A stretch of DNA of 64,000 nt from Mesorhizobium sp. NZP2077 (GCF_013170805.1 NZ_CP051293.1:2796001-2860000), one strand, 5' to 3'; shown: positions 43,916 to 54,093, counted from the stretch's first letter. Notes: generated by a model not told the origin, from the sequence alone. Numbers and translations: made by a program.

Positions 43916-44809
43916 TCAACCGCGATAGCGCAGCGCATCGACCAGCGGCGAGAAGGCCGGCGTCGCCTGGCGGCGGCTGGGGTAGTAGAGGTGGTAGCCG
44001 GGGAAGGGCGCGCACCAGTCGGCCAGCACCCGCACCAGCCGGCCGTCAGCCAGCTGCGCCTTCACCTGGTCCTCGGGCAGATAGGCGAGGCCGAGGCCGG
44101 CCAGCACCGCATTCATGCGCAGCCCCGCCGTGTTGAAGGTCAACTGGCCCTCGACGCGTACTTTCAGCTCGCGTCCGGCCTTTTCGAATTCCCAGGCATA
44201 GAGCCCGCCATAAGTCGGCAGGCGCAGGTTGATGCAATTGTGCGTGGTCAGGTCCTGCGGCACGCGGGGCTTCGGCCGCCTGGCGAAATAGGCCGGCGCG
44301 CCGACCACCGCCATGCGCATGTCGGGGCCGATGCGCACCGCGATCATGTCATGCGCCACCTGTTCGCCAAGCCGCACGCCGGCGTCATAGCGCTCGGCGA
44401 CGATGTCGGTGAGGCCGTAGTCGACGATGATCTCGACCTTGATGTCGGCATAGTCCGGCAACAGCCGCGCGATCGCCGGCCACAGCACCGCGTCGGCGGC
44501 GTGTTCGCCGGCGGTGATGCGGATGGTGCCGGCGGGCTTTTCACGCAAGGCGCTGAGCGCGGCGAGTTCGGCTTCGATCTCGTCGAGCCTCGGCCCGACA
44601 GAGCGCACCAGCCGCTCGCCGGCTTCGGTGGGTGAAACGCTGCGCGTGGTGCGGGTGAGCAGCCGCACGCCCAGCCGCTCCTCCAGCACGCGCACCGTGT
44701 GGCTGAGCGCCGATTGCGAGACGCCGAGTTGTGCCGCCGCCCTGGTGAAGCTTTTTTCGCGCGCAACCGCGAGGAAGGCGGTCAGCTCGTTCAGATTGTC
44801 TCGCGGCAT
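43916..44809 (-). CDS. LysR-family regulator
   Basis: A 297-residue protein: HTH near residues 3-60 (FLAVAREKSFTRAAAQLGVS) with SQSALSHTVRVLEERLGVRL, then the substrate-binding domain. ATG 44809 with GAGGAG upstream; a 13-residue extension is less likely. Divergent from the cupin/carboxymuconolactone/aldo-keto reductase cluster, which it probably controls, a common arrangement in rhizobia and pseudomonads. Confidence 0.93.
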   Translation of the reverse strand: MPRDNLNELTAFLAVAREKSFTRAAAQLGVSQSALSHTVRVLEERLGVRLLTRTTRSVSPTEAGERLVRSVGPRLDEIEAELAALSALREKPAGTIRITAGEHAADAVLWPAIARLLPDYADIKVEIIVDYGLTDIVAERYDAGVRLGEQVAHDMIAVRIGPDMRMAVVGAPAYFARRPKPRVPQDLTTHNCINLRLPTYGGLYAWEFEKAGRELKVRVEGQLTFNTAGLRMNAVLAGLGLAYLPEDQVKAQLADGRLVRVLADWCAPFPGYHLYYPSRRQATPAFSPLVDALRYRG

Positions 44810-44960
44810 TGATGAGCTCTCCTCATAAGTACATGCCGGATATAGCACCTAATCGCAGCCAATAGCAGGCGCTAGATAAGGCCCATCACAATCGCCGGCC
44901 TGAGATTGGTGGCTGAACATTGTCGGCCATCGCCTGCTTGTATCGAGAAGGAACAAGACC

Positions 44961-45355
44961 ATGGATATCAAGCGCAGCGGTTCGCAGCCTTCGGCAAAGG
45001 GTCCCGCCGATTATTTCACCGGCACGGTGCGCATCGACGCGCCGTTCAAGGGCACAGAGCCTGCCCGTGTCGGTGGTGCTACGGTGACCTTCGAGCCCGG
45101 AGCGCGCACCGCCTGGCACACCCATCCGCTCGGCCAGGCGCTGATCGTGCTCTCGGGCGCTGGCCTGGTGCAGCGGGAAGGTGGACCGGTCGAGCCGATC
45201 CGCCCGGCGACATCGTCTGGTTCGCGCCCGGCGAAAAGCACTGGCATGGCGCGGCGCCGACCACGGCGATGAGCCACCTTGCCATTGCCGAAGCGCTCGA
45301 CGGCAAGGTCGTCGACTGGATGGAGAAGGTCAGCGACGAACAATACGAGGTTTGA
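44961..45355 (+). pseudogene. Cupin protein with a single-base frameshift
   Basis: From ATG 44961 the frame encodes a cupin start ([20 protein letters not shown], with His ligands) to VEPIRP, then leaves frame. The continuation in another frame ([18 protein letters not shown], then [20 protein letters not shown]) completes the fold, to TGA 45355. The 395-nt length is one base short of a codon multiple, implying a 1-base loss near 45205 in CGCCCGGCG. It could be a true mutation or a sequencing error. The intact protein would be 131 residues, of the (R)-mandelonitrile-lyase-like cupin group. Confidence 0.85.
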
Positions 45356-45409
45356 CGCGGCGGTTCCCGGCTCCATCTCCTGATACATCCCTCAACGAAG
45401 GAAGCTCTT

Positions 45410-45739
45410 ATGGCAGACGCCCCCAAAAGCCCATTCTCCGATATCGCGCCCGCGCTCGGCAAATACACCGATGAGGTGCTGTTCGGCGATGTCTGGAAGC
45501 GCCCCGGCCTGTCGCCGCGCGACCGCAGCCTCGTCACCGTCACCAGCCTGATCTCGAACTACCGGGTCAACGAGATGCCTTTCCACATGAAGCGGGCGCT
45601 CGACAATGGCGTCACCCGCGACGAACTCATCGAAACCATCACCCATCTCGCCTTCTATGCCGGATGGCCGGCGGCCAGCACCGCCATTGGCATTGCCCGC
45701 AAGGTTTTCGAGCAGGCCGACGCCGAGAAGAAGGGGTAG
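45410..45739 (+). CDS. Carboxymuconolactone decarboxylase family protein
   Basis: A 109-residue CMD/AhpD-fold protein: VWKRPGLSPRDRSLVTVTSLI, MPFHMKRALDNGVTRDELIE and THLAFYAGWPAASTA. It lacks the AhpD Cys-x-x-Cys, so a peroxidase role is unlikely. Follows the cupin gene in the LysR-linked cluster (GAAGGAAG upstream of the ATG). Confidence 0.92.
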   Translation: MADAPKSPFSDIAPALGKYTDEVLFGDVWKRPGLSPRDRSLVTVTSLISNYRVNEMPFHMKRALDNGVTRDELIETITHLAFYAGWPAASTAIGIARKVFEQADAEKKG

Positions 45740-45743
45740 CGAA

Positions 45744-47109
<1,366 letters not shown>

Positions 47110-47182
47110 GGCGGAAAGAGCCCGATGTCGCCGAGGGCGCGCGCGCTCTATGACCGGGTGGCGATCCCGGCGCGCCGGGACG

Positions 47183-47260
47183 GTGGTGTCCGCCATGAGT
47201 CAGCCCGACGAGGTCGACATCAACGAGATGCTGTTTCGGCCGACGGCGCAGGAGTATTAG
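47183..47260 (+). pseudogene. SDR gene tail fragment
   Basis: The last codons before TAG 47260 encode MSQPDEVDINEMLFRPTAQE, which closely resembles the C-terminus of the SDR at 31815-32549 (VDVNELVVRPTAQ). No SDR core precedes it; the DNA before it (47113-47180) is not SDR-like. It is a remnant of a deleted dehydrogenase at the end of the aldo-keto reductase cluster. Confidence 0.7.
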
Positions 47261-47277
47261 GCCGCCTGGCGGAAGCG

Positions 47278-47919
47278 TTAAGCTTCCGGCGCCATAATCG
47301 CCTGAAGCCACTCGCCGGCAATTCGCTTGTCCTCGGCGGTTATCGAGTGGCCGACCGGCAGCACATGATGGGTCACCGACGCCCCGGCACGGACCAGCCG
47401 CTCAGCCAGTCGCAGGCCATCGCCGGGCGATCTGCGGCTGTCGCTGTCTCCGTCAAGGATCAGCGCGGGCGTTCCGTCCAGGCGGCTCGGGAGGTCGCCG
47501 GTGAACGGGGAGAGGGGGCGAAACAGCACCGCTCCCGCCAACAGGCCGGGATGGGTCAGCAGCAGGGCTGCCGCCATGATCGCACCGTTGGAAAAGCCGA
47601 TGGCTATGGGCCGTCCGTTCAAGCCGTAGCGGCCGCAGACCGCTTCGATGAATTCCGCCAGCCCAGGCGCCCTGGCGGCAATATCCGCTTCGTCCACCCG
47701 CCGATCTGGAAAACGATGGAAGAAGGCATGCCCGCCGTCGATTGCAACCGTGCCGCGGATGCCGAGCCTCGCCGCCTCAGGCGCCAGTTCGCCGGCCAAG
47801 GGCAGCAGCTCCAATTCGTTGCCGCCGGAGCCATGGAGCAGCACGAGCGGCGCCAGGTTCGTATTGGTGCCAGGTTCGAAGCAATGAGCGTGTGTCGGGT
47901 CGGGCATCCGCAAGGCCAT
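47278..47919 (-). CDS. Alpha/beta hydrolase, carboxylesterase/phospholipase type
   Basis: A 213-residue serine hydrolase: LVLLHGSGGNELELLPLA oxyanion region, nucleophile elbow PIAIGFSNGAIMAAA (Ser in GFSNGA), DGDSDSR Asp region and VLPVGHSITAED His. Similar to MhqD/YodD-like small esterases. Convergent with the SDR fragment. Length as expected (about 200-220). Confidence 0.88.
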   Translation of the reverse strand: MALRMPDPTHAHCFEPGTNTNLAPLVLLHGSGGNELELLPLAGELAPEAARLGIRGTVAIDGGHAFFHRFPDRRVDEADIAARAPGLAEFIEAVCGRYGLNGRPIAIGFSNGAIMAAALLLTHPGLLAGAVLFRPLSPFTGDLPSRLDGTPALILDGDSDSRRSPGDGLRLAERLVRAGASVTHHVLPVGHSITAEDKRIAGEWLQAIMAPEA

Positions 47920-48194
47920 TGGTTTTGTGAAAGACGACTGACCTTATAGCTCCGAGATCAAGCGGGCGATTTTCAAGATCGAAATTTCATAGAATCGCTG
48001 CATGGCCGGTAAGTGGGCGACGAAGCCCTGGGCCAATGCCGAAATCTTGACGCGCCGCGCTTCCTGCGCCAGCTTGGCGCCATGTTCGCCCTCGCGCCCA
48101 CCAACACCCAGCGACGCCGCCGCATGAAGCGGAGCGGCAGGCTGAATGCGCGACGACAAAACCCGGCAGGATAGATCCGGTTCGTTCGTTTCCA
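47920..48194. other. Intergenic region, doubtful minus-strand frame
   Basis: A minus-strand frame ending at 47944 encodes a helical stretch (EGEHGAKLAQEARRVKIS, then FVAHLPAMQRFYEIS) that looks somewhat protein-like. It lacks a credible start because its 5' part crosses the terminator at 48195-48226. I do not call a gene. Confidence 0.35.
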
Positions 48195-48226
48195 GCCCCG
48201 CCCGCGACAACGCCGGCGGGGTTTTC
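48195..48226 (+). terminator. Terminator-like hairpin in the leader of the GNAT gene
   Basis: CCCCGCC/GGCGGGG stem with a 12-nt loop followed by TTTTC, ending 16 bp before the GNAT start and just before its ribosome site (TTGGAG). On the plus strand no gene ends here, so it would act as an attenuator of the downstream gene or an end for a short upstream RNA. Confidence 0.65.
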
Positions 48227-48242
48227 ATTTTGGAGCCTTGTG

Positions 48243-48719
48243 ATGACAAATACTTCCATCCGGTTTCGGCCGGCCGAGCCTGCTGATGCTGCCGCGATCA
48301 GGGACATCGTGCGCGCCGCCTATGGCAAATGGGTGCCGGTGATCGGCCGTGAGCCGCTGCCGATGCGCGCCGACTACGAGAAAGCCGTTGCCGAGCATCC
48401 GTTCGAGCTCGCTGTCGCGGACGGCCGCATTGTAGGGATGATTGAAACCATGCTGGCCGACGACCATCTCTGGATCGAGAATGTCTGCGTGGCGCCACAG
48501 GCGCAGGGCAGGGGCATCGGCCGGCTGTTGCTGGAGCGGGCCGAACGCAAGGCGCTCGAAGCCGGTCGCCCCGAGCTGCGCCTGCTGACCAATGGTGCTT
48601 TCGCCGCCAATGTGTCGCTGTACAAGAGGCAAGGCTATACGATCGACCGGGAGGAGCCGTTCATGAGTGGTACGACGGTCTATATGAGCAAGAGGCTCAC
48701 GGGATCACCGGCAATCTGA
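48243..48719 (+). CDS. GNAT-family N-acetyltransferase
   Basis: A 158-residue GNAT: FRPAEPADAAAIRDIVRAAYG, the acetyl-CoA P-loop VAPQAQGRGIGRLLLERAE and LYKRQGYTID at the end. ATG 48243 (a GTG precedes it directly) with GGAG upstream. Substrate unknown. The next gene follows after 15 bp, so the two are probably cotranscribed. Confidence 0.92.
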   Translation: MTNTSIRFRPAEPADAAAIRDIVRAAYGKWVPVIGREPLPMRADYEKAVAEHPFELAVADGRIVGMIETMLADDHLWIENVCVAPQAQGRGIGRLLLERAERKALEAGRPELRLLTNGAFAANVSLYKRQGYTIDREEPFMSGTTVYMSKRLTGSPAI

Positions 48720-48734
48720 GGAGGGGGTTCGACA

Positions 48735-49118
48735 ATGGCCGCCAGGGTCAAATTGAAGCAACTTCGTGGGTCGTACGCGATTTCGCGGCTCGGAGCGGGC
48801 GACAGCATTCCCGGCTGGGCGGACGGGCCGGGCTTCGTCAGCATCACCAGGACCGACGACGAGCTTTCGATCACATGCCTGCAGGATCGCGTTCCGGGCA
48901 CGGTCAAGCACGATGGCGACTGGATCGCCTTCAAATTGCAGGGGCCCTTTGCTTTCGACGAAACCGGCATCGTGCTGTCGGTCATCCAGCCGCTGTCGGA
49001 AAACGGGCTGGGCATCTTCCTGGTGTCCACCTTCGACGGCGATCATCTGCTGGTGAAAGCGGCGGATCAGGAAGCGGCGAGAACGCTGCTGGGTCAGGCG
49101 GGACACACACTGCTGTAA
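48735..49118 (+). CDS. ACT-domain-like protein
   Basis: A 127-residue protein with two ACT-like halves: YAISRLGAGDSIPGWADGPG and FVSITRTDDELSITCLQDRVP, then WIAFKLQGPFAFDETGI and GIFLVSTFDGDHLLVKAAD. Resembles the CASTOR/ACT small-molecule sensor family often found after GNAT genes. GGAGGGGG precedes the ATG. Probably senses an amino acid; pairing with the GNAT suggests control of that enzyme. Confidence 0.85.
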   Translation: MAARVKLKQLRGSYAISRLGAGDSIPGWADGPGFVSITRTDDELSITCLQDRVPGTVKHDGDWIAFKLQGPFAFDETGIVLSVIQPLSENGLGIFLVSTFDGDHLLVKAADQEAARTLLGQAGHTLL

Positions 49119-49294
49119 TTCGTTCCATGCCATCGAAAACGGCTGGGTTCGCTGGCCCAACGTGTCTGGCTCAATCACTGGCGCGCTGGCTCAACCAGTT
49201 CGGGGGTTGCGTTTGACAGGGCGGTTTGTGCATCGTTATCTCTAGCCAGATATCACGGCCGGAACGGCCACACGGCGCCCCCAAGGAGAGAACC

Positions 49295-50728
49295 ATGTCA
49301 CACAATCTGCAGTTCTATATCGATGGCGCGTGGGTCGATCCTGTTGTGCCCAACACGCTCGATGTCATCGATCCCTCGAACGAGGATGTTTTCGCGCAGA
49401 TCTCGCTCGGCTCCAAGGCCGATGTCGACAAGGCTGTGGCTGCCGCCAAGCGCGCCTTCAACACATTTGGTTTCACCTCGGTGGAAGAGCGCCTCGACAT
49501 CCTGAACCGCGTCATCGAAGTCTACAAGAAGCGCAGTGCTGATCTTGCGCTCGCCGTATCGCGCGAAATGGGCGCACCGCGCCAGATGGCGCTCGACAGC
49601 CAAGTCGGCGTCGGGTTGGCTCATCTGCAGAAGATGGCGGAAGTGCTGAAGACTTTCCAGTTTCGCCACGTCAAGGGTTCATCGCTGATCGTCAAGGAGC
49701 CGATCGGCGTCGTCGGCCTGATCACGCCGTGGAACTGGCCGCTGAACCAGATCACCTGCAAGGTCGGTCCGGCACTTGCCGCTGGCTGCACCATGGTGCT
49801 GAAGCCGTCAGAAATCGCGCCGCTCGATGCCATCATCTTCGCTGAGATCATCGACGAGGCCGGTGTGCCGAAGGGCGTCGTCAACCTCGTCAATGGCGAC
49901 GGCCCTGATGTCGGCCAGGCGCTGTCCAGCCATCCCGACATCGACATGATGTCGTTCACCGGTTCGACCCGCGCCGGCATCCTGGTGGCCAAGGCCGCCG
50001 CCGACACGGTCAAGCGCGTGCATCAGGAACTGGGCGGCAAGTCGGCCAACATCATGTTCCCGGATGTTGACCTCGCCACCGCCGTCTCCAAGGGCGTCGC
50101 CGGCTGCTTCAGCAATAGCGGCCAGTCCTGCAACGCGCCCACCCGCATGTTCGTGCCGCGCGAGCGTCAGGACGAGGCTGCCGGCTACGCCAAGGTGGCA
50201 GCGGAAAAGTTCGTGGTCGGCCCGGCCGACGGCGCCAACACCAAGCTTGGCCCGGTCGTCAGCCAGATCCAGTTCGACAAGATCCAGGACCTGATCCAGG
50301 CCGGCATCGACGAGGGTGCGACGCTGGTCGCCGGCGGCCCCGGCCGCCCCGCCGAACTCAACCGCGGCTATTACATCAGGCCGACCGTGTTCGCCGACGT
50401 CACCCACGACATGCGCATCGCACGCGAAGAAATCTTCGGGCCGGTGCTGGCGATCCTGCCCTACGACACGGTCGAACAGGCGGTCGAGCAGGCCAACGAC
50501 ACGGTCTACGGCCTTGCCTCCTACATCCAGGCCAAGGACATCCAGAAGGCCCGCGACGTGGCGGCGCGCATGCGCTCGGGCAATGTCTACATCAACTACC
50601 CGATCTGGGACGCCGGCCTGCCCTTCGGCGGCTACAAGCAGTCGGGCAATGGCCGCGAATATGCCGAATACGGGCTCGAGGATTTCCTCGAGATCAAGGG
50701 CATCGCCGGGTACGAGGCGGCGGAGTAA
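49295..50728 (+). CDS. NAD(P)-dependent aldehyde dehydrogenase
   Basis: A 477-residue ALDH-superfamily enzyme: [20 protein letters not shown] cofactor region, FTGSTRAG, catalytic Glu in [11 protein letters not shown], catalytic Cys in [14 protein letters not shown] and [17 protein letters not shown] 49295 with AAGGAGAG upstream. Substrate class uncertain; the sequence is of the broad 'aldehyde dehydrogenase family protein' group. Monocistronic, followed by a strong GC hairpin. Confidence 0.95.
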   Translation: MSHNLQFYIDGAWVDPVVPNTLDVIDPSNEDVFAQISLGSKADVDKAVAAAKRAFNTFGFTSVEERLDILNRVIEVYKKRSADLALAVSREMGAPRQMALDSQVGVGLAHLQKMAEVLKTFQFRHVKGSSLIVKEPIGVVGLITPWNWPLNQITCKVGPALAAGCTMVLKPSEIAPLDAIIFAEIIDEAGVPKGVVNLVNGDGPDVGQALSSHPDIDMMSFTGSTRAGILVAKAAADTVKRVHQELGGKSANIMFPDVDLATAVSKGVAGCFSNSGQSCNAPTRMFVPRERQDEAAGYAKVAAEKFVVGPADGANTKLGPVVSQIQFDKIQDLIQAGIDEGATLVAGGPGRPAELNRGYYIRPTVFADVTHDMRIAREEIFGPVLAILPYDTVEQAVEQANDTVYGLASYIQAKDIQKARDVAARMRSGNVYINYPIWDAGLPFGGYKQSGNGREYAEYGLEDFLEIKGIAGYEAAE

Positions 50729-50740
50729 GCGCGACGCGGT

Positions 50741-50768
50741 TTCGGGCCGGCGGCAATGCCGGCCCGAA
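50741..50768 (+). terminator. Hairpin after the aldehyde dehydrogenase gene
   Basis: Perfect 11-bp stem TTCGGGCCGGC/GCCGGCCCGAA with a 6-nt loop, 13 bp after the stop. No clear T run, so it may be a transcript-stabilising end rather than a classical terminator. Confidence 0.55.
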
Positions 50769-50924
50769 GTGTTCATCTGTTTGGCATCCGAGGCCGCCAC
50801 GCCTAGGAATTGACGTGGCGGCCTTATCGAGCTTTGGTTGCGGCCAGCCACCGGGCATTTATGATGGTGTTGCGGAAATTCCTTGGTGTGTCCCGCACGA
50901 ACCGCGGATGAGCCGGAGCGGGAA

Positions 50925-51254
50925 ATGTTGGAGCCCGACGAGAGCCTCTACCAAGTCTTCGTCGACGATAATTTTCATTATCGTGACGAGAGTCATCGGT
51001 ATTTGGACGGCCAATTCGCAACCTACGATGAGGCTGTGGCGCACTGCCGCGCCATAGTCGACGGCGACCTGGAAAATGCTTTCAAGCCGGGAGCTACCGC
51101 CGAAGAGCGGTTTGCGACATACAGCTTGTTTGGCTTGGATCCGTTCATAAAGACACCGCCCGAGCGACGGGTCGATCCGCCTTTTTCCGCTTGGGATTAT
51201 GCAAAGGAGCGGTGCGGACTCTTGCCTCGTGACGCCACCATTCCAGAAGCCTGA
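50925..51254 (+). CDS. Hypothetical protein, 109 residues
   Basis: Acidic soluble protein: MLEPDESLYQVFVDDNFHYR, then FATYDEAVAHCRAIVDGDLE and TAEERFATYSLFGLDPFIKT. The sequence resembles small conserved rhizobial proteins of unknown role. Start at 50925 with GGGAAATG context; an upstream in-frame GTG/ATG adds 14 residues. It lies just before the toxin-antitoxin operator. Confidence 0.7.
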   Translation: MLEPDESLYQVFVDDNFHYRDESHRYLDGQFATYDEAVAHCRAIVDGDLENAFKPGATAEERFATYSLFGLDPFIKTPPERRVDPPFSAWDYAKERCGLLPRDATIPEA

Positions 51255-51267
51255 CTTTGAGCGCTCC

Positions 51268-51304
51268 TTGCCAATTGGCAAATAGATGCTATATCTCTGC
51301 CAAT
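51268..51304. promoter_or_regulatory. Operator/promoter of the Xre-RES pair
   Basis: A perfect 14-bp palindrome TTGCCAATTGGCAA (51268-51281) followed 16 bp later by another TGCCAAT (51298-51304), with a TATATC element between that may be the -10 box. It lies 18 bp before the antitoxin start, as expected for antitoxin autorepression. Confidence 0.75.
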
Positions 51305-51321
51305 AGCAGAGGTGAGCAAAC

Positions 51322-51750
51322 ATGCAGCTCCAGTCCATCGTCACCACGCCGGCCACGGTCGGGTCAGCCATTTCAGAGGAAGAGGCCGGGGCGCTTGCGC
51401 GCACCACGGTCAATCTGTTCAAGGCGTGGGGCCTCACCGATCTTGAGGCCTGCATCCTGCTCGGCGGCATGTCGGCCCGCACTTGGGCACGTTGGAAGAC
51501 TGGGGCACGCTGGAAGGAAGGCGGTATCGGCCGCATCGACCGCGATTTACGCACCCGCATGGCGCATCTGATGGGCATCCACAAAGGCCTGCGCTATCTC
51601 TTCACCGAGCCGGCGCGCGGCTATGCCTGGATTCGCAAGCCCAATGCCACTTTCGGTGGCCAGTCGGCGCTCGACCTCATGCTGCGCGGCGAGATCTCGG
51701 ATCTCGCTGCGATGCGCGAATGGCTCGATGCGGAGCGTGGTGCATGGTGA
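51322..51750 (+). CDS. MbcA/ParS/Xre-type antitoxin (DUF2384)
   Basis: A 142-residue protein: N-terminal Xre-like HTH (ISEEEAGALARTTVNLFKAW, LEACILLGGMSARTWARWK) and C-terminal DUF2384 toxin-binding block (LFTEPARGYAWIRKPNATFG, SALDLMLRG). It neutralises the RES toxin and represses the operon. The stop overlaps the toxin start by 7 bp. Confidence 0.93.
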   Translation: MQLQSIVTTPATVGSAISEEEAGALARTTVNLFKAWGLTDLEACILLGGMSARTWARWKTGARWKEGGIGRIDRDLRTRMAHLMGIHKGLRYLFTEPARGYAWIRKPNATFGGQSALDLMLRGEISDLAAMREWLDAERGAW

Positions 51751-52442
51751 GTGGCCTCGCGGTCCGGCGCCGCGTCCACTGGCACCAGACTTTCCGCATC
51801 ATCCGCTCCATCCATCCGCCGATCGACCTGTTCGAGGACATTGCCGATCCGCGCGACTGGGAGGCGCTGGCCTCGGTCGAGGAAAAGACCAACCCGCGCA
51901 TAAGGCTGGAGATCGGCGACCTCGGCAAGGTCGCGGCGGCAAGGCGGGTGTCCGGCCCCGGCGCCAGCTTCGTCATGGCGCCCTTCGTGCATTGTTCGAC
52001 GCTGCGACCGGGCCGCTTCTCCGATGGCAGCTACGGTCTCTATTATGCCGGCGACAGCGAGGATGTGGCGCTGGCCGAAACCATCCACCATCACCAGAAT
52101 TTCATGCGCGCCACCAATGAGGATCCGGGCTGGACGGCTGACTTTCGCGTGCTGATCGGCAGCGTCGACCGCGATCTCGATGACGTCAACGCAGTGCCCG
52201 GCGTGCTCGACCCCGACGACTACACCGCCTCGCAGGCGGAGGGGCGGGCGCTGCGGGCGGCCGGCAGCGACGGGCTGGTGTGGAACAGCGTGCGCATGCC
52301 GGACGGGCAATGCATCGGCATCTTTTGGCCCGACGTCATCACCGTTCCGGTGCAGGGCCGGCACTACTCTTATCACTGGGACGGCAAGCGCGTGGATTTC
52401 GTGCGCCAGCACGATACGGGCAAGGTGCTGGCGGTCACCTAA
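51744..52442 (+). CDS. RES-domain toxin
   Basis: A 232-residue protein with the RES fold: FRIIRSIHPPIDLFEDIADP, then RFSDGSYGLYYAGDSEDVAL (conserved Arg and Tyr), AETIHHHQNF (Glu) and LRAAGSDGLVWNSVR (Ser). These Arg-Tyr-Glu-Ser residues are those of RES toxins, which degrade NAD+ by ADP-ribosyl-type chemistry. ATG 51744 overlaps the antitoxin stop. Intact; larger than the minimal RES domain (about 150). Confidence 0.92.
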   Translation: MVSGLAVRRRVHWHQTFRIIRSIHPPIDLFEDIADPRDWEALASVEEKTNPRIRLEIGDLGKVAAARRVSGPGASFVMAPFVHCSTLRPGRFSDGSYGLYYAGDSEDVALAETIHHHQNFMRATNEDPGWTADFRVLIGSVDRDLDDVNAVPGVLDPDDYTASQAEGRALRAAGSDGLVWNSVRMPDGQCIGIFWPDVITVPVQGRHYSYHWDGKRVDFVRQHDTGKVLAVT

Positions 52443-52527
52443 CGCTTCGGTCGGCGAGCGCCTCGTCGCCGGCCCGCCAGCTGTGACGGGCGCGAGTGGG
52501 GATGCTTTTCTCCGATCACTGGCAAAA

Positions 52528-52575
52528 ATGGCATGGATTTCCTGCCATATCGTCTCTCCCCGATCTATATATCGG
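52528..52575. promoter_or_regulatory. Candidate ArsR-family operator sites
   Basis: ATGGCA, nine bases, TGCCAT (52528-52548) and CCGATCTATATATCGG (52560-52575, 5-bp arms) lie between the toxin gene and the ArsR-type gene, the second overlapping a likely -10 region. Confidence 0.55.
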
Positions 52576-52597
52576 TGGAGATCGATGCGAGGTGAAG

Positions 52598-52888
52598 ATG
52601 GACCACGACATCATATTGAAGGCACTGGCGCATCCGTTTCGACGCGATGTCCTGGCGTGGCTGAAGGAGCCCGAGCGGCACTTCGCCGCGCAGGCGCATC
52701 CGCTCGAGATGGGTGTCTGCGCCAGCCAGTTCGACCATCGCGGCCTGGCGCAGTCCAGCGTGTCGACCCATCTGGCGACACTGGCGTCGGCCGAGCTCGT
52801 GACGACGCGTCGGGTTGGCCAATGGGTGTTCTACAAGCGCAACGAAGAAACCATCGCTGCCTTCCAGGCCGCCTTGTCCGATCTCTGA
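52598..52888 (+). CDS. ArsR-family regulator
   Basis: A 96-residue winged-helix protein: ILKALAHPFRRDVLAWLKEP, recognition helix QSSVSTHLATLASAELVTT and wing RRVGQWVFYKRNEET. A Cys in MGVCASQFDHRG may be redox- or electrophile-sensing. GAGGTGAAG precedes the ATG. It precedes the old-yellow-enzyme gene by 42 bp, so it probably represses it and senses electrophilic substrates, as with NemR/YhaV-type pairs. Confidence 0.9.
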   Translation: MDHDIILKALAHPFRRDVLAWLKEPERHFAAQAHPLEMGVCASQFDHRGLAQSSVSTHLATLASAELVTTRRVGQWVFYKRNEETIAAFQAALSDL

Positions 52889-52930
52889 CCATCCTCCCCC
52901 ATCCCCCCAAATGCATGAAAGGCATTTCTC

Positions 52931-54046
52931 ATGGCTACCCTCTTTGATCCCTTGCGGGCCGGCGACCTGACGCTGGCGAACCGCATCGTCATGGCGCCGC
53001 TGACGCGCAATCGCTCGCCCAATGCGGTGCCCGGCGACCTGTCGGTGACCTACTACGGCCAGCGCGCCACGGCCGGTCTTATCGTGACCGAAGCCACCGC
53101 CATCAGCCATCAGGGCCAGGGCTACGCCAACGTGCCAGGCCTCTATGGCGCGGATCAGCTTGCCGGCTGGAAGCGCGTCACCGACGCCGTTCACAAGGCC
53201 GGCGGCAAGATCGTAGTGCAGCTCTGGCATGTCGGACGCATCTCGCACAATTCGTTGCAGCCCGGCGGCGGCAAGCCGGTGGCACCGTCGGCGATCAGGG
53301 CAAACTCCAAGACGTTCCTGGTCAAGCCGGATGGCAGCGGCGAGTTCGCCGACACTTCCGAGCCGCGCGCGCTCGAAGCAGCCGAACTTCCCGGCATCGT
53401 CGATGATTTCCGCCGCGCCGCCAAGGCGGCGATCGAGGTAGCGGGTTTCGACGGCGTCGAGATCCATGGCGCCAATGGCTATCTCATCGACCAGTTCCTG
53501 CGCTCGGGCACTAATCATCGCACCGATGACTATGGCGGCTCCATCGAGAACCGGACGCGTTTCCTGTTCGAGGTGGTCGACGCGGTCACGGGCGCCGTCG
53601 GCGCCGGCCGGACCGGGATCAGGCTGTCGCCGGTGACACCCGCCAACGACACGTCGGATGCCGATCCGCAGCCGCTGTTCAACCATGTCGTGGCCGGCCT
53701 GGGCGGCCGCGGCCTGGCGTACGTCCATATCGTCGAAGGCGCGACCGGCGGCGCGCGCGACTTCAGCCAGGGCGACAAGCCGTTCGACTACGAAGAGCTC
53801 AAGGCCACCTATCGCAAGGCCGGTGGAAACGGCGCCTGGCTCGTGAACAATGGCTATGACAAGGAACTGGCGGAGAAGGCGGTCGGAGACGGCTATGCCG
53901 ACCTTGTCGCGTTCGGCAAGCTGTTCATCGCCAATCCCGACCTCGTCAGCCGGCTGAAGCGCAATGCCGGACTGAACGATCCGGACAAGGCGACGTTCTA
54001 TGGCGGCGACGCCAGGGGTTATACGGATTATCCGACGGCGGCCTGA
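52931..54046 (+). CDS. Old-yellow-enzyme alkene reductase (NemA-like)
   Basis: A 371-residue FMN TIM-barrel enzyme: NRIVMAPLTRNRSPNAVPGD, VQLWHVGRISHNSLQPGG (partial), then GVEIHGANGYLIDQFLRSG, and the loop THRTDDYGGSIENR. His/Asn substrate-binding residues (IHGANGY) and the catalytic Tyr (YGGSIENR region) are present. Reduces activated C=C bonds of enones, nitroesters and similar electrophiles. Coupled with the ArsR-type gene. Confidence 0.95.
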   Translation: MATLFDPLRAGDLTLANRIVMAPLTRNRSPNAVPGDLSVTYYGQRATAGLIVTEATAISHQGQGYANVPGLYGADQLAGWKRVTDAVHKAGGKIVVQLWHVGRISHNSLQPGGGKPVAPSAIRANSKTFLVKPDGSGEFADTSEPRALEAAELPGIVDDFRRAAKAAIEVAGFDGVEIHGANGYLIDQFLRSGTNHRTDDYGGSIENRTRFLFEVVDAVTGAVGAGRTGIRLSPVTPANDTSDADPQPLFNHVVAGLGGRGLAYVHIVEGATGGARDFSQGDKPFDYEELKATYRKAGGNGAWLVNNGYDKELAEKAVGDGYADLVAFGKLFIANPDLVSRLKRNAGLNDPDKATFYGGDARGYTDYPTAA

Positions 54047-54093
54047 GCCCGCCCATTCCGGACAGGTTGGCCTTCCGCCTGCTCACATGGCAG

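Noticed and set aside
47944..48249. Minus-strand hypothetical gene
   Set aside because: Only its last half looks protein-like; the start would overlap the terminator hairpin and the GNAT ribosome site.
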